From the NCBI GenBank assembly GCA_022820995.1, contig JAJEEM010000074.1, positions 33,751-97,750 on the forward strand: 64,000 bases of DNA. Direction: 5' to 3'. Both the position numbers and the translations under genes were made by a program. Source of the DNA: Gemmatimonadota bacterium (GTDB taxonomy: Bacteria > Gemmatimonadota > Gemmatimonadetes > Palauibacterales > Palauibacteraceae). This document shows positions 19,368-28,655 of this stretch, one piece after another. The first letter of the stretch is position 1, and each line of letters starts with the position of its first letter. Below the pieces are notes generated by a model that was not told the DNA's origin, searched no databases, and worked only from the letters and a program-made list of their open reading frames with translations.

Positions 19368-20279
19368 TCACGGAGTTCGCTGTCCGTTGCCGGCGATCGA
19401 GCGGCGGATGGCGCGGGCGGTGATCCCGGCGCGGTAGTCGACGAGGCGCCGCCCGTTCTCCACCGTCCGCTCCACCGGCGAGAGGTCGACGCCGTTGATC
19501 GAGAAGAGGCCGGCCTCGAGCCGCTGGTCCGCCCGGATCGTCTCCGGATCGACCGTCGCCATAATGGACGAATAGTGATAGTCGTCGTGGTACTCGTTGC
19601 GGGTCGCCACGCACTCGTCCGGCTGCTGGAATATATCCAGTTCCTCCTTCAGATAGTCGCAACTGTAGATGTCTTCCGTATAGTACTCCGGGATGAAGTG
19701 GACGCGGGCCGGACGGTCCGCCCAGGCGCGATTGAGGGCGGCGGCCACGTTCTCCATCCCGCTGACGTTTCCTCCGCTGTCCCCGATGAGGACGAGATTC
19801 TCGAACCCGTGCGCGGCGAGGCTGCCCAGGACATCCGTGAGCATGGCCTCGAACGTCTCCTGCCGGACGCTGATCGTCGCGTGGTAGCGCATGTGTCCGG
19901 ACGGGGGATCGATGCTTCCCTCCGGGACCAGCTTGATGACGGGCGCGACAAGCGCGTTCCCGAGTTCGCGCGCGATCGCTTCCGCCGTGGCCTGCAGCAC
20001 GAAGTTGTGTTTCCCGCTCGCGAGGTAGGGGCCGTTCTGCTCGATGCCCCCGGTGCCGATGATCGCCGTCGTCATCCCCTCGGCGAGGGCGTCGCGCACC
20101 TCCATCCAGGTCATCTCCTCGATCCACACCGTGTCGAGGCGCTCGATCGGGCGCGGGGCGTCCAGATCCTGTCCGGCGGCCGGGGTCCCGCCGACGATGG
20201 CAAGGGCGAACAGGGCGCACGCGACGAGTTGGCGGGTGCGGCGCGAGGACGGCGTACGAGGCGGGGCTTGGCTTGCCAC
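19368..20279 (-). CDS. Exported creatininase-family protein with altered metal site
   Basis: 303 residues from a GTG at 20279. A signal peptide is visible (RRTRQLVACALFALAIVGGTPAAG). The fold follows creatininase-type amidohydrolases: WIEEMTWMEVRDAL, GGIEQNGPYLASGKHNFV, VLIGDSGGNVSGMENVAAAL. In the family the signatures are EQHGPHLPLxTD and NGHGGN. Here the His after EQ is Asn, the Asp position reads His, and the GHGGN His is replaced (GDSGGN), so several of the usual metal ligands are missing or changed. It may bind metal differently or be non-catalytic. Creatininases are normally cytoplasmic; the signal peptide puts this one in the periplasm. It diverges from the amidase lipoprotein gene across about 100 bp. 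Confidence 0.85.
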   Translation of the reverse strand: MASQAPPRTPSSRRTRQLVACALFALAIVGGTPAAGQDLDAPRPIERLDTVWIEEMTWMEVRDALAEGMTTAIIGTGGIEQNGPYLASGKHNFVLQATAEAIARELGNALVAPVIKLVPEGSIDPPSGHMRYHATISVRQETFEAMLTDVLGSLAAHGFENLVLIGDSGGNVSGMENVAAALNRAWADRPARVHFIPEYYTEDIYSCDYLKEELDIFQQPDECVATRNEYHDDYHYSSIMATVDPETIRADQRLEAGLFSINGVDLSPVERTVENGRRLVDYRAGITARAIRRSIAGNGQRTP

Positions 20280-20380
20280 GGCGATCTCCCGTGTCGAGGC
20301 TGCGGCGGATGGCGGACGATCCCTACTATACAGCCGGATTCCGCCTGTGCGTCAGAGCCCCGGACCAACGGAGGACCGCC

Positions 20381-22120
20381 ATGAGATCGTTCCCGCGCGT
20401 TGCCGCTCGCGCTCCCCGCGCTTCGTTCGCTGCGTCGGCGTGCCTCTTGTCGGCCTCGGTCCTCGCGGGCTGCCAGGCACGGCCGGTCGACCGGGCGCCG
20501 TTCGACGTGGTGGAGGCGACGATTCCGGAGATGCAGGCGGCGATGGAGAGCGGGCAGCTCACGTCGCGGCAGCTCGTCATGGAGCACCTGTCGCGGATCG
20601 CGCGCTACGAGTGGCAGCTCAACGCGGCCGTCTCGATCAACCCGAACGCGCTCGCGGAGGCCGAGGCGCTCGACGCGGAGCGGGCGGCGGGCAGCGTACG
20701 CGGGCCGCTGCACGGCATCCCCGTCGCGCTCAAGGACAACATCCACACGACGCACATCCCGACGACGGGCGGGTCGCTCGCCTTCGAGGGGTATTACCCG
20801 CCGTACGAGGCCACGCTGACGACGAACCTGCGCGAGGCGGGCGCGATCATCATCGCGAAGGCGGGGCTCACGGAGTTCGCGAACTTCATGGCGGGGCCGC
20901 CGAACCAGATGCCCGGAAACTACAACGCTCTAACGGGTTACGGTCTCAACCCCTACGATCCGCGCCGCGACCCTCGGGAAGACCGCAACGATGGGCGGCC
21001 GGCGCTCACGACGGGCGGCTCCAGCTCCGGGATCGGGACGGCCGCGAGCTTCTGGTCCGCGAACGTGGGGACGGATACCGGCGGGTCGATCATCAGCCCC
21101 TCGAACGCGAACATGCTCGTCGGCATCCGCCCGACGATCGCGCGCGTCAGCCGCTGGGGCGTGGCTCCGGTGACGCTGGACCACGACATGGCGGGGCCGA
21201 TGGCCCGCACGGTGACCGACGCGGCGATCATGCTGGGGGCGATGGAGGGGGCCGCGCCCGACCCGAACGACGCGGCCACCGCGCGCTGCGAGGCGCCGCC
21301 GGGGCGGGACTACACACCCTTCCTGAACGCCGACGGGCTGGAGGGCGCGCGGATCGGGATCCCCCGGGCCTTCTACTACGAGCCCGTGGAGGTCGGAGGC
21401 GAGACGATCGGAGGCCTCGGCGAGGAAGCGGCGGCGCTCATGGCGGAGGCCATCGCGGTCCTCGAGGCGGCGGGCGCCGTGATCGTGGACCCGGCCCAGA
21501 TCCCCAGCTTCGTCGATCCGGACCCGGAGGCCAACTTCAACACGTGGCCGCTCTGCATCGGCGGGCACCAGGCGAAGGGGTCGGACGAGGGGTGTTCGGT
21601 CAACTTCAAGTACGGGATGAAGCGCGACTTCGACGCGTGGCTCGCATCGCTCGGGCCCTCGGCGCCGGTCGCGACGCTCACCGAGCTTCGGGAGTGGAAC
21701 CTCGCGCACCGCGGCGCGGGGTCGATGAAGTACGAGCAGTCGCGCTACGACATCTCCGATGAGATGGATGTGGAGGCGGACCGCGCCCGGAACGCGGCGG
21801 ACATGGCGAAGGACTCGCTGCTGAGCCAGATGCGGGGGATCGACGCCGTGCTGGAGGAGTACGACCTCGACGCGATCTTCACGCCCGGAAGCCGGGGAGC
21901 CGCCCTCGCCGCGCGGGCGCAGTACCCCCACATCGTCGTGCCCTTCGGCTTCGTGCCCAACGCGCCGACGCCGCCCTTTCCCGAGGGCTTCGACGCGCGG
22001 CCCGCGCCGTTCGGGATCGGGCTCACGGGGGCGGCCTGCAGCGAGCCGCGGCTCATCGAACTCGCATACGCCTTCGAGCAGGCCACGCTGCGCCGCGTGC
22101 CGCCCGAGAGCTTCCCGTGA
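20381..22120 (+). CDS. Amidase-signature lipoprotein
   Basis: 579 residues. ATG at 20381 is preceded by GGAGG at good spacing. The signal ends in a lipobox (SASVLAGC), so the enzyme is probably lipid-anchored. Amidase-signature catalytic residues are present: Lys in PVALKDNIHTTHIPTTGGS, the Ser pair in TTGGSSSGIGTAAS and TDTGGSIISPS. These enzymes hydrolyse amide bonds of small molecules or peptides by a Ser-cisSer-Lys mechanism. A longer-than-usual insertion with GYGLNPYDPRRDPREDRNDG lies before the Gly/Ser loop. The stop overlaps the tesB start by 4 bp, implying translational coupling. The substrate is unknown. Confidence 0.93.
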   Translation: MRSFPRVAARAPRASFAASACLLSASVLAGCQARPVDRAPFDVVEATIPEMQAAMESGQLTSRQLVMEHLSRIARYEWQLNAAVSINPNALAEAEALDAERAAGSVRGPLHGIPVALKDNIHTTHIPTTGGSLAFEGYYPPYEATLTTNLREAGAIIIAKAGLTEFANFMAGPPNQMPGNYNALTGYGLNPYDPRRDPREDRNDGRPALTTGGSSSGIGTAASFWSANVGTDTGGSIISPSNANMLVGIRPTIARVSRWGVAPVTLDHDMAGPMARTVTDAAIMLGAMEGAAPDPNDAATARCEAPPGRDYTPFLNADGLEGARIGIPRAFYYEPVEVGGETIGGLGEEAAALMAEAIAVLEAAGAVIVDPAQIPSFVDPDPEANFNTWPLCIGGHQAKGSDEGCSVNFKYGMKRDFDAWLASLGPSAPVATLTELREWNLAHRGAGSMKYEQSRYDISDEMDVEADRARNAADMAKDSLLSQMRGIDAVLEEYDLDAIFTPGSRGAALAARAQYPHIVVPFGFVPNAPTPPFPEGFDARPAPFGIGLTGAACSEPRLIELAYAFEQATLRRVPPESFP

Positions 22121-23028
22121 GCTACACCGTACAGGATCTCGTCGACCTGTTCGACCTCGAGCCGGTGGAGCGGAACATCTATCGCGGGCAGAACCGGGAC
22201 ATCGGCTCGGGCCGGATCTTCGGGGGACAGGTGCTCGCCCAGTCGCTCGTGGCGGCGCGCCGGACGGTCGACGCCGAGGACCGCTCCGCGCACTCGTTGC
22301 ACGGGTACTTCATCCTGGCCGGCGACCTGGAGATTCCGGTCGTCTACTTCGTGGACCGCCTGCGCGACGGACGCAGCTTCACCACGCGGCGCGTGACGGC
22401 GATCCAGCACGGCCGCGCGATCTTCAACATGTCCGCCTCGTTCCACAAGACGGAGGACGGCATCGAGCACCAGGACGAGATGCCGGAGGTGCTGCCGCCG
22501 GAGGCGCTGGAGTCGGAGATCGACATCATCCGGCGGAATGCCGAGCGCGTCCCCGAGCCGCTCCGCTCCCTGCTCACGCAGGACCGGCCGCTCGACCGGC
22601 GTCCGGTGGCCCCGCTCGACCCCTTCAAGCCGAAGCCGGACCGGCCCGTCCGGCGAGCCTGGATCCGCACCGTCGGAGAGCTGGGCGACGACCCGCTGGA
22701 CCACCAGGCCGTCCTCGCCTACGCCTCCGACTACGGGCTGCTGCGCGCCGCCCTCGTTCCGCACGGGCGTACCTTCTTTGACCGCGACCTGATGGGCGCC
22801 TCGCTCGACCACGCGATCTGGTTCCACCGTCCCTTCCGGGTCGACGACTGGCTCCTGTACGTGACCGAGAGCACGGTCGCGAGCGGCGCGCGGGCGTTCA
22901 CGCGCGGGAGCTTTTTCACGCGGGAAGGGGCGCTCGTGGCCTCGGTCGCCCAGGAGGGGGTGATCCGAACCGGCGGCCGGCCCGCTTCGGCCCGGAGGCC
23001 CGCAACCGATGAGGGAGACGACAAATGA
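22117..23028 (+). CDS. tesB: Acyl-CoA thioesterase II
   Basis: 303 residues from a GTG inside the amidase stop. Double hotdog fold: N-terminal VQDLVDLFDLEPVERNIYRGQN and GRIFGGQVLAQSLVAARRTV, then HSLHGYFILAGD, and in the second half LDHAIWFHRPFRVDDWLLY and ARAFTRGSFFTREGALVASVAQEG. All are hallmarks of TesB, a cytoplasmic enzyme releasing fatty acids from acyl-CoA. It overlaps both neighbours by 4 bp, an unusual context between two exported proteins. The C-terminal tail after VIRTG is short and unconserved. Confidence 0.95.
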   Translation: MSYTVQDLVDLFDLEPVERNIYRGQNRDIGSGRIFGGQVLAQSLVAARRTVDAEDRSAHSLHGYFILAGDLEIPVVYFVDRLRDGRSFTTRRVTAIQHGRAIFNMSASFHKTEDGIEHQDEMPEVLPPEALESEIDIIRRNAERVPEPLRSLLTQDRPLDRRPVAPLDPFKPKPDRPVRRAWIRTVGELGDDPLDHQAVLAYASDYGLLRAALVPHGRTFFDRDLMGASLDHAIWFHRPFRVDDWLLYVTESTVASGARAFTRGSFFTREGALVASVAQEGVIRTGGRPASARRPATDEGDDK

Positions 23029-24077
23029 CACGGCGAATCACACGACTCGGCATCCTCTTCTGCCTCGCCGCGGTCGTCGCGGCGTGCGGCGGCTCCGGGG
23101 ACGAAGGCGGCGCGGCGAACGCGGACGGCGCGGCGCAGCACCTGGAGCCCGTCAACGACCTGCCCGGCCCCTACGAGCGCATCGAACCCTGGGCGGAACT
23201 GCCCCCGGGCGCGGTGCAGTGGGGGCAGGTCACGGGCGTCGAGCAGGGACCGGATGGCCATCTCTACGTCATGCACCGCTGCTTCGAGAACAGCTGCGCC
23301 GACCGGCCCGAAGACCCGATCGTCAAGTACGACATGTCCGGCCGGGCCCTCGCTTCCTGGGGGGCGGGACTGTTCAACTATCCGCATGGATTTTATGTGG
23401 ACGATGAGGGAAACGTCTGGGCGACGGACGCCCGCGGAAACGGGGAACTCGGGCACCAGGTGTTCAAGTTCAGCGCCGACGGCGAACTCCTGCTCACGCT
23501 CGGGCAGGCCGGCGTCGCGGGCCTCGGACCCGACGTCTTCAACCAGCCGACGGATGTCCTCGTCCTTCCCGGCGGGGATTTCCTCGTCACCGAAGGTCAC
23601 GGCGAAGGCAACGACCGCGTCGTGCGCTTCAGTCCCGAGGGGGATTTCCTGGACGCCTGGGGCGGGCCCGGCTCCGGCCCCGGCCAGTTCAGCACGCCGC
23701 ACGCCATCGCCCGCGACTCGCAGGGACGGATCTTCATCGGCGACAGGGCCAACAACCGCATCCAGATCTTCCTCGAGGACGGAACGTTCCTGGAGGAATG
23801 GAAGCAGTTCAGCCGTCCCAGCGGGATCTTCATCGACGACGACGACACGATCTACGTCGCGGATTCCGAGAGCTGGGGGCCGAACAACCCCGGCTGGAAG
23901 AAGGGGATCCGGATCGGGAGCGCGCGCGACGGATCGGTCTCGTACTTCATCGAGGACATCGAGTCCACGACGATCGAGCACAGCGGCGCCGAAGCCGTGG
24001 GCGTGGATTCGGAGGGCAACGTCTACGGCGGCGTCGTCCGCCGACGCATGCTGGAGAAGCACGTGCGCGTGAGATAG
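23025..24077 (+). CDS. NHL-repeat beta-propeller lipoprotein
   Basis: 350 residues. ATG overlaps the tesB stop (ATGA). The signal peptide ends in AAVVAAC, a lipobox. The rest is an NHL-type six-bladed propeller: DGHLYVMHRCFE, YPHGFYVDDEGNVWATDARGN, FNQPTDVLVLPGGDFLVTEG, FSTPHAIARDSQGRIFIGDRANNRIQIF, RPSGIFIDDDDTIYVADSE. Similar proteins are peptidylglycine-lyase-like or act as binding scaffolds; no catalytic residues can be assigned. Third gene of the amidase/tesB/NHL coupled set. Confidence 0.92.
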   Translation: MTRRITRLGILFCLAAVVAACGGSGDEGGAANADGAAQHLEPVNDLPGPYERIEPWAELPPGAVQWGQVTGVEQGPDGHLYVMHRCFENSCADRPEDPIVKYDMSGRALASWGAGLFNYPHGFYVDDEGNVWATDARGNGELGHQVFKFSADGELLLTLGQAGVAGLGPDVFNQPTDVLVLPGGDFLVTEGHGEGNDRVVRFSPEGDFLDAWGGPGSGPGQFSTPHAIARDSQGRIFIGDRANNRIQIFLEDGTFLEEWKQFSRPSGIFIDDDDTIYVADSESWGPNNPGWKKGIRIGSARDGSVSYFIEDIESTTIEHSGAEAVGVDSEGNVYGGVVRRRMLEKHVRVR

Positions 24078-24092
24078 GGGACGTCGGCCCGG

Positions 24093-25160
24093 CTACCTCG
24101 TCCAGATCACGACGGCCCCGCAGCGCGCGTCGTATCCACCGAACTCGGGCGGCAGTTCCCCGGCGCCCTGGTACACCTCGATGCCGGCGACCTCCACCGG
24201 CAGCACGAGCGTGTCCACTTCCCGGACCGGAATCGGAGAGCCATCGAGGTAGGCGCTGAGTTCACAGCCCCCCGGCGTGAACCCTCCGGCCGCCCTCCGA
24301 CTCTCGACCCAGCAGTCGCGGAACCCGGAGCCGGGGCAGCGAAGGCGGATGCCGGGCGCGTCGGCGAGCATGTGCGAGACGCGGAGCGGGCGCCGGCGGT
24401 CGATGTCCTCCAGCGTGAAGTATGTGCCCCCGCCGATGAGTTCGCCGAAGTACTTGCGGTCGTAGAACCCGTTGATCTCCAGCCGTCGCGGCCGGCTTGC
24501 GGTGACCACCAGCGGTTCCATCTCCACCGGTGCGGGCACGAGACCGATCTGAAGTTCCGTGCTCAGTCCGCGGACCACCGTCACCTGGTAGCGGAGGGAA
24601 GCGTAGCCGATCCTTTCGACCTCGAGCACCTGCTCGCCACTGGGCACGCCGGTGAGAGCGAAGCGGCCCTGGCGGTCGGTCTGGATCTCGGCCGGCCGGC
24701 CGACGAGCGACACCGTGGCCGTGGCCACGGGATCCTCGGTGGACGCGTCGAGCACTCGGCCCACGATCCTCCCCGGCTCGGTGTCTCCGAACAGGACGCG
24801 CAGGTGGATCTCGTGCGGCGCGCCGGGCTCGAAGACGACCGTCGCCTCCTCGCTCGAATCATCCCCGAACTCCGCCCATAGCGTCGCCCCCCGCGCGTCG
24901 GCGGGGACGCAGAGCGAGAAGCGCCCGTCCGCCGCCGCGGGTTCGCGCAGGGGCCTGAGCACCTGGTCGCCGGTCCAGCGGAGCACGACCGTGGCTCCGG
25001 GAAGGTTGAGGGCCCCGGACTCCTCGGTCACGAGCACGTGAAGCGAGGCCCTGTCCCCGCACTCACCCTGCTGGCCCGCGACCGCGCCGGTCACCGCGGC
25101 GAGCTGCGCAAGAACCAGGGGCGCCACGGTCACCACTGATCGAACGGTCCGGTTGGTCAC
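24093..25160 (-). CDS. Carboxypeptidase-regulatory-like / TonB plug-like exported protein, paralogue A
   Basis: 355 residues from a GTG at 25160. Signal peptide (SVVTVAPLVLAQLAAVTGAVAG), a first beta-domain (CGDRASLHVLVTEESGALNLP), a carboxypeptidase regulatory-like domain (GRIVGRVLDASTEDPVATATVSLVG), then a segment like the plug of TonB-dependent receptors (EPLVVTASRPRR, MLADAPGIRLRC, ELSAYLDGSPIPV, VAGIEVYQGAGELPPEFGG). There is no beta-barrel after the plug. 25 bp downstream of a paralogue of the same design. Possibly a soluble or surface-display periplasmic protein; function unknown. Confidence 0.87.
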   Translation of the reverse strand: MTNRTVRSVVTVAPLVLAQLAAVTGAVAGQQGECGDRASLHVLVTEESGALNLPGATVVLRWTGDQVLRPLREPAAADGRFSLCVPADARGATLWAEFGDDSSEEATVVFEPGAPHEIHLRVLFGDTEPGRIVGRVLDASTEDPVATATVSLVGRPAEIQTDRQGRFALTGVPSGEQVLEVERIGYASLRYQVTVVRGLSTELQIGLVPAPVEMEPLVVTASRPRRLEINGFYDRKYFGELIGGGTYFTLEDIDRRRPLRVSHMLADAPGIRLRCPGSGFRDCWVESRRAAGGFTPGGCELSAYLDGSPIPVREVDTLVLPVEVAGIEVYQGAGELPPEFGGYDARCGAVVIWTR

Positions 25161-25185
25161 GGTTCCGACTCCCGCAAAAAAAGGA

Positions 25186-26202
25186 CTATCTGGTCCAGGC
25201 GACGACCGCGCCGCATCGGTTGCGCTCGTCCCGGAACCCGGCCGGCAGACCCTCCAGTCCCTTGTAGATCTCAAGTCCGGCGACTTCGTTCAGCAGCACC
25301 GCTCCGCCGATGCCGTATCCGCGTACCGGGATGCCGTCGACATATATGGCCATCGGACAGCCTTTCCATCCCATATGTCCCGCCGTGTTCACCAGCGTCA
25401 CGCCGCTCCGGCGGATTTCCGGAATATGGTCCGAGATGAAGCGGCCGACGCTGCCGGCCCGCCAGCGCTCGATGTAGTCGGCGGTGAGGAACGTACCGGC
25501 GCCGAGCAGCTCGCCCCACAGCTTGCGTTCATAGAAGCCCGTGATCTCCAGCCGGCGCGGCCGCGTGGCCGTCGCCACCAGCGGTTCCATCTCCGCCGAC
25601 GCCGGGACGAGCCCGACCTCCATTTCCGTCGTGAGACCGCGGTGCACCGTGACCCGGTGGCGCAGCGGCGCGTAACCCGGCCGCCGCACCTTCAGTTCAT
25701 GCGCCCCGACGGGCAGGCCGCTCAGGACGAACCGCCCACGGCCGTTCGTCCGGACTGTCGCCGTCCTCTCGGGCACGGACACGGCCACCGCGGTCAGCGG
25801 ACCCTCCGTTACGAGATCGTTCACCCGGCCGATGATCCGTCCCGTCCCCGCCGGGCCGGTGAGGATCCGCAGCCCTACCTCTGTTGTCGCCCCGGGCTCG
25901 AACGCGATGACCGCCTGCTCGCTCGAACCGTCGCCGAACTCGGCCCAGAGGGTCGCCCCCCGCGCATCTTCCGGAACGCAAAGATGGAAGCGCCCGTCCG
26001 GCCCGGCGGCACCGCGCACCGGCGCGCGCTCGGCAGCCGTCCAGCGAAGGACCACCGTTGCTCCCGGCGCGCGCACGGTCCCCGACTCGTCCGAGACGAA
26101 AACACTCAGCGAAGCCCTGTCGCCGCAGCCATCCGCCTGCCGAGCCGCGACGGATCCTGCGCCTGTCGTCGAGAAAACTACCATCAGCACCGCTGTGACC
26201 AT
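25186..26202 (-). CDS. Carboxypeptidase-regulatory-like / TonB plug-like exported protein, paralogue B
   Basis: 338 residues from the ATG at 26202. Same domain order as the next gene downstream: signal peptide (VTAVLMVVFSTTGAGSVAA), CGDRASLSVFVSDESGTVRAP, regulatory-like GRIIGRVNDLVTEGPLTAV, and plug-like MEPLVATATRPRRLEITGFYE, MAIYVDGIPVRGYG, VAGLEIYKGLEGLPAGF, ending CGAVVAWTR. The pair is a tandem duplication that has diverged. It starts 13 bp after the aminotransferase stop, so it is probably in the same transcript. Confidence 0.87.
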   Translation of the reverse strand: MVTAVLMVVFSTTGAGSVAARQADGCGDRASLSVFVSDESGTVRAPGATVVLRWTAAERAPVRGAAGPDGRFHLCVPEDARGATLWAEFGDGSSEQAVIAFEPGATTEVGLRILTGPAGTGRIIGRVNDLVTEGPLTAVAVSVPERTATVRTNGRGRFVLSGLPVGAHELKVRRPGYAPLRHRVTVHRGLTTEMEVGLVPASAEMEPLVATATRPRRLEITGFYERKLWGELLGAGTFLTADYIERWRAGSVGRFISDHIPEIRRSGVTLVNTAGHMGWKGCPMAIYVDGIPVRGYGIGGAVLLNEVAGLEIYKGLEGLPAGFRDERNRCGAVVAWTR

Positions 26203-26215
26203 GCCTCTCCCTCTC

Positions 26216-27541
26216 TCAGGCGAGCGCGGCGTCGATGGCGGCGGCGTGCCTTCCGAGGAAGGCATCGAATGCCGCCACCAGCGCGTCGCAGTCCTCGTCA
26301 TCGTGCGCCATCGAGACCGTGACGAACCCGCGTCGGGCCACGTAGAACCCGGCAAGCAGCATCTCGAGCTGGAAGAGGTCGCGGGCCGCCATCGGCGTGT
26401 GCGCGACATCGGCGCGGCGGCGGATCGGCGTCCGCTGGAAGTGGACCGTCATGATCGAACCGCGGCCCGTGACCTGCGCGGGCGCGTCCCTCGCCGCCGC
26501 GACCCCGTTGAGGGCGGCCCGCAGCGCATCTCCCCGCACCGTCAGCCGGCGCACCGCGTCGGGCGTGAACACATCCCGCAGCCCCGTGAGGCCCGCCGCC
26601 ATGGTCAGCGAGTTGTTGTTGTGCGTGCCGGGGTGGCTCAGGTGATTCTCCCGGCGCGGATCGAAGCGGTCCATGAGATCGGCGCGTCCCCCGAAGGCGC
26701 CGAAGGAGGCGCCGCCCCCGAGGTACTTCCCGAAGGTCGTGAGGTCGGCGTGGATGTCGAGCGCTCCCTGCAGGCCGCCCGGAGCGAGCCGCGACGTCTG
26801 GACCTCGTCGAAAATCAGGACGACGCCGGCCCGGCGCGTCGCGTCCCGAAGCGCGTTCAGAAATACGCGGGTCCCGGGGATGCACCCGCCGCCCGCCAGC
26901 ATGGGCTCGACGAGCACGCAGGCGAGGTCGGTCGCCCGTTCCGCGATGAGGGACCGCGCCGACTCGGCGTCGTTGTAGTCCGCGACGATCCACGGGAAGG
27001 GCACGTTGAGGCGCCGGTCGGGGCCGGTGAAGTTCAGCGGCCCGCCGTGATACGCGCCGTCGAACACGAGCACGCCCTCCCGGCAGGTCACGGCGCGCGC
27101 CAGGCTGACCGCCATGAGGTTCGCCTCCGTCCCGGAATTCGTGAAGCGCAGCCGGTCGACGGAGGGAAAGCGGCGACAGATGAGTTCGGCGAATTCCTGC
27201 TGGTTCGGACTCGGCCCGCCGAGGGTCAGGCCCCTCCCCGCCGCCTCCACGATCGCGTCCCGGATGGCGGGGTTCGAGTGGCCGTAGAGCCCGGCGGTGT
27301 AGTCGTTGAGGAAATCGACGTAGACGTGCCCGTCGAGGTCGTGGAGGCGCGACCCTTCGCCCCGGACGATGGTGACGGGGAAGGGGTCGTAGTGGTTGAC
27401 CGTTCGCGTGTCCGCCCCCGGCAGGTAGTTCGTCGAGCGCTCGAAGCTCGCCTGACTCAGGGGATTCGCCGCCGCGTAGCGCGCCGCCGCGTCGGCCGCG
27501 AGTTCCTCCAGTGACCGCGTCCGGACCGGGCCAGTCGTCAT
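26216..27541 (-). CDS. Class III aminotransferase (glutamate-1-semialdehyde aminomutase-like)
   Basis: 441 residues. PLP-dependent fold type I: HDLDGHVYVDFLNDYTAGLYG, TNSGTEANLMAVSLARA, DGAYHGGPLNF, FDEVQTSRLAPGG, and the PLP Lys in TTFGKYLGGGASFGAFGGR. This pattern is closest to glutamate-1-semialdehyde aminomutase-like aminotransferases rather than ornithine transaminases. Cytoplasmic; the amino donor and acceptor cannot be read from sequence. ATG at 27541 chosen; the frame is open further upstream but overlaps the divergent promoter region. Diverges from an aldo/keto reductase across 109 bp. Confidence 0.92.
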   Translation of the reverse strand: MTTGPVRTRSLEELAADAAARYAAANPLSQASFERSTNYLPGADTRTVNHYDPFPVTIVRGEGSRLHDLDGHVYVDFLNDYTAGLYGHSNPAIRDAIVEAAGRGLTLGGPSPNQQEFAELICRRFPSVDRLRFTNSGTEANLMAVSLARAVTCREGVLVFDGAYHGGPLNFTGPDRRLNVPFPWIVADYNDAESARSLIAERATDLACVLVEPMLAGGGCIPGTRVFLNALRDATRRAGVVLIFDEVQTSRLAPGGLQGALDIHADLTTFGKYLGGGASFGAFGGRADLMDRFDPRRENHLSHPGTHNNNSLTMAAGLTGLRDVFTPDAVRRLTVRGDALRAALNGVAAARDAPAQVTGRGSIMTVHFQRTPIRRRADVAHTPMAARDLFQLEMLLAGFYVARRGFVTVSMAHDDEDCDALVAAFDAFLGRHAAAIDAALA

Positions 27542-27650
27542 CTGTTCCGTCCCCCGCTCGGTTTCCGCTACGTTGCCGGTGCCCCCCGGCGCCCGCGGTG
27601 CGAGCGGGCGTCCCCCGGACGGTTGCACCCCATCGGAGGATACCAAGATC

Positions 27651-28619
27651 GTGGAGAGAAGAAAACTCGCCAATACCGGGCTCGAGGTGTCCCGCGCGTG
27701 CATGGGCACCATGACGTTCGGGTCGCAGACCGATGTCGATACCGCTGCGGCGATGGTGGACCTGTGCTTCGAGCGGGGCATCGACTTCTTCGACACCGCG
27801 AACGTCTACAACCAGGGCCTGTCGGAGGAGATCCTGGGAGAGGTCCTCGGGGACCGGCGCGCGGATATCGTCCTGGCGAGCAAGGTCTGCAATCCGATGG
27901 GAGATCCCGTCGAGTACCGGGGGCTCTCGCGCGACGCGATCCGCCGCGGCATCGACGAGTCGCTGCGGCGGCTCGGCACCGACTATCTCGACATCTATTA
28001 CCTGCACCTGCCGGACTATGAGACACCGATAGAGGAGAGTCTCGCCACGCTGGAGGAACTCCGGCTGGAAGGTCTCATCCACTATCCGGCGACGTCCAAC
28101 TACAGCGCGTGGCAGATGGCCGAGATGTTCGCCATCTGCGAGCGGGAGAGCTGGGCGAAGCCGTGGATCGCGCAGCCGATGTACAACCTCGCGGCGCGCG
28201 GGATCGAGCAGGAGTATCTCGCGTTCACGAAGCGCTACGGGATCTCGAACGTCGTCTACAACCCGCTCGCGGGCGGGCTCCTCACCGGCAAGCAGAGCCC
28301 CGGGGCGCCGCTCCCCGGAACCCGCTTCGACAACAACCGGATGTACCTCGACCGCTTCTGGCACGACGAGTACTTCCGCGCCGTGGCCGAGGTCGGGACG
28401 ATCGCACGGGAAGCGGACGTGACGCCGGTACAGCTCGCCCTGGGCTGGCTGCGCGCGCAGGAGGGGGCGGACTGCATCATCCTCGGAGCATCACGAATGG
28501 CGCACCTCGAGGAGAACCTCGCCGCCTTCGACGCCCCGCCGCTCGGCGCCGAGGTGCTCGCCGCCTGCGATGGCGTGTGGGCGCGGCTGCGGGGGCCGAC
28601 GCCAGCCTACAACCGCTGA
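27651..28619 (+). CDS. Aldo/keto reductase
   Basis: 322 residues from a GTG at 27651 with GGAGG upstream. NAD(P)H-dependent oxidoreductase of the AKR superfamily: RKLANTGLEVSRACMGTMTFG, Asp and Tyr of the tetrad in FFDTANVYNQGLSEE, Lys in VLASKVCNPMG, His in YYLHLPDYETP, cofactor-binding CIILGASRMAHLEENLAA. It is more canonical than the fused AKR at 9230-10657. Substrate unknown. Confidence 0.94.
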   Translation: MERRKLANTGLEVSRACMGTMTFGSQTDVDTAAAMVDLCFERGIDFFDTANVYNQGLSEEILGEVLGDRRADIVLASKVCNPMGDPVEYRGLSRDAIRRGIDESLRRLGTDYLDIYYLHLPDYETPIEESLATLEELRLEGLIHYPATSNYSAWQMAEMFAICERESWAKPWIAQPMYNLAARGIEQEYLAFTKRYGISNVVYNPLAGGLLTGKQSPGAPLPGTRFDNNRMYLDRFWHDEYFRAVAEVGTIAREADVTPVQLALGWLRAQEGADCIILGASRMAHLEENLAAFDAPPLGAEVLAACDGVWARLRGPTPAYNR

Positions 28620-28655
28620 GTCCCGACCGCGGCGCGAACCACGCTCGGGGCGCCG

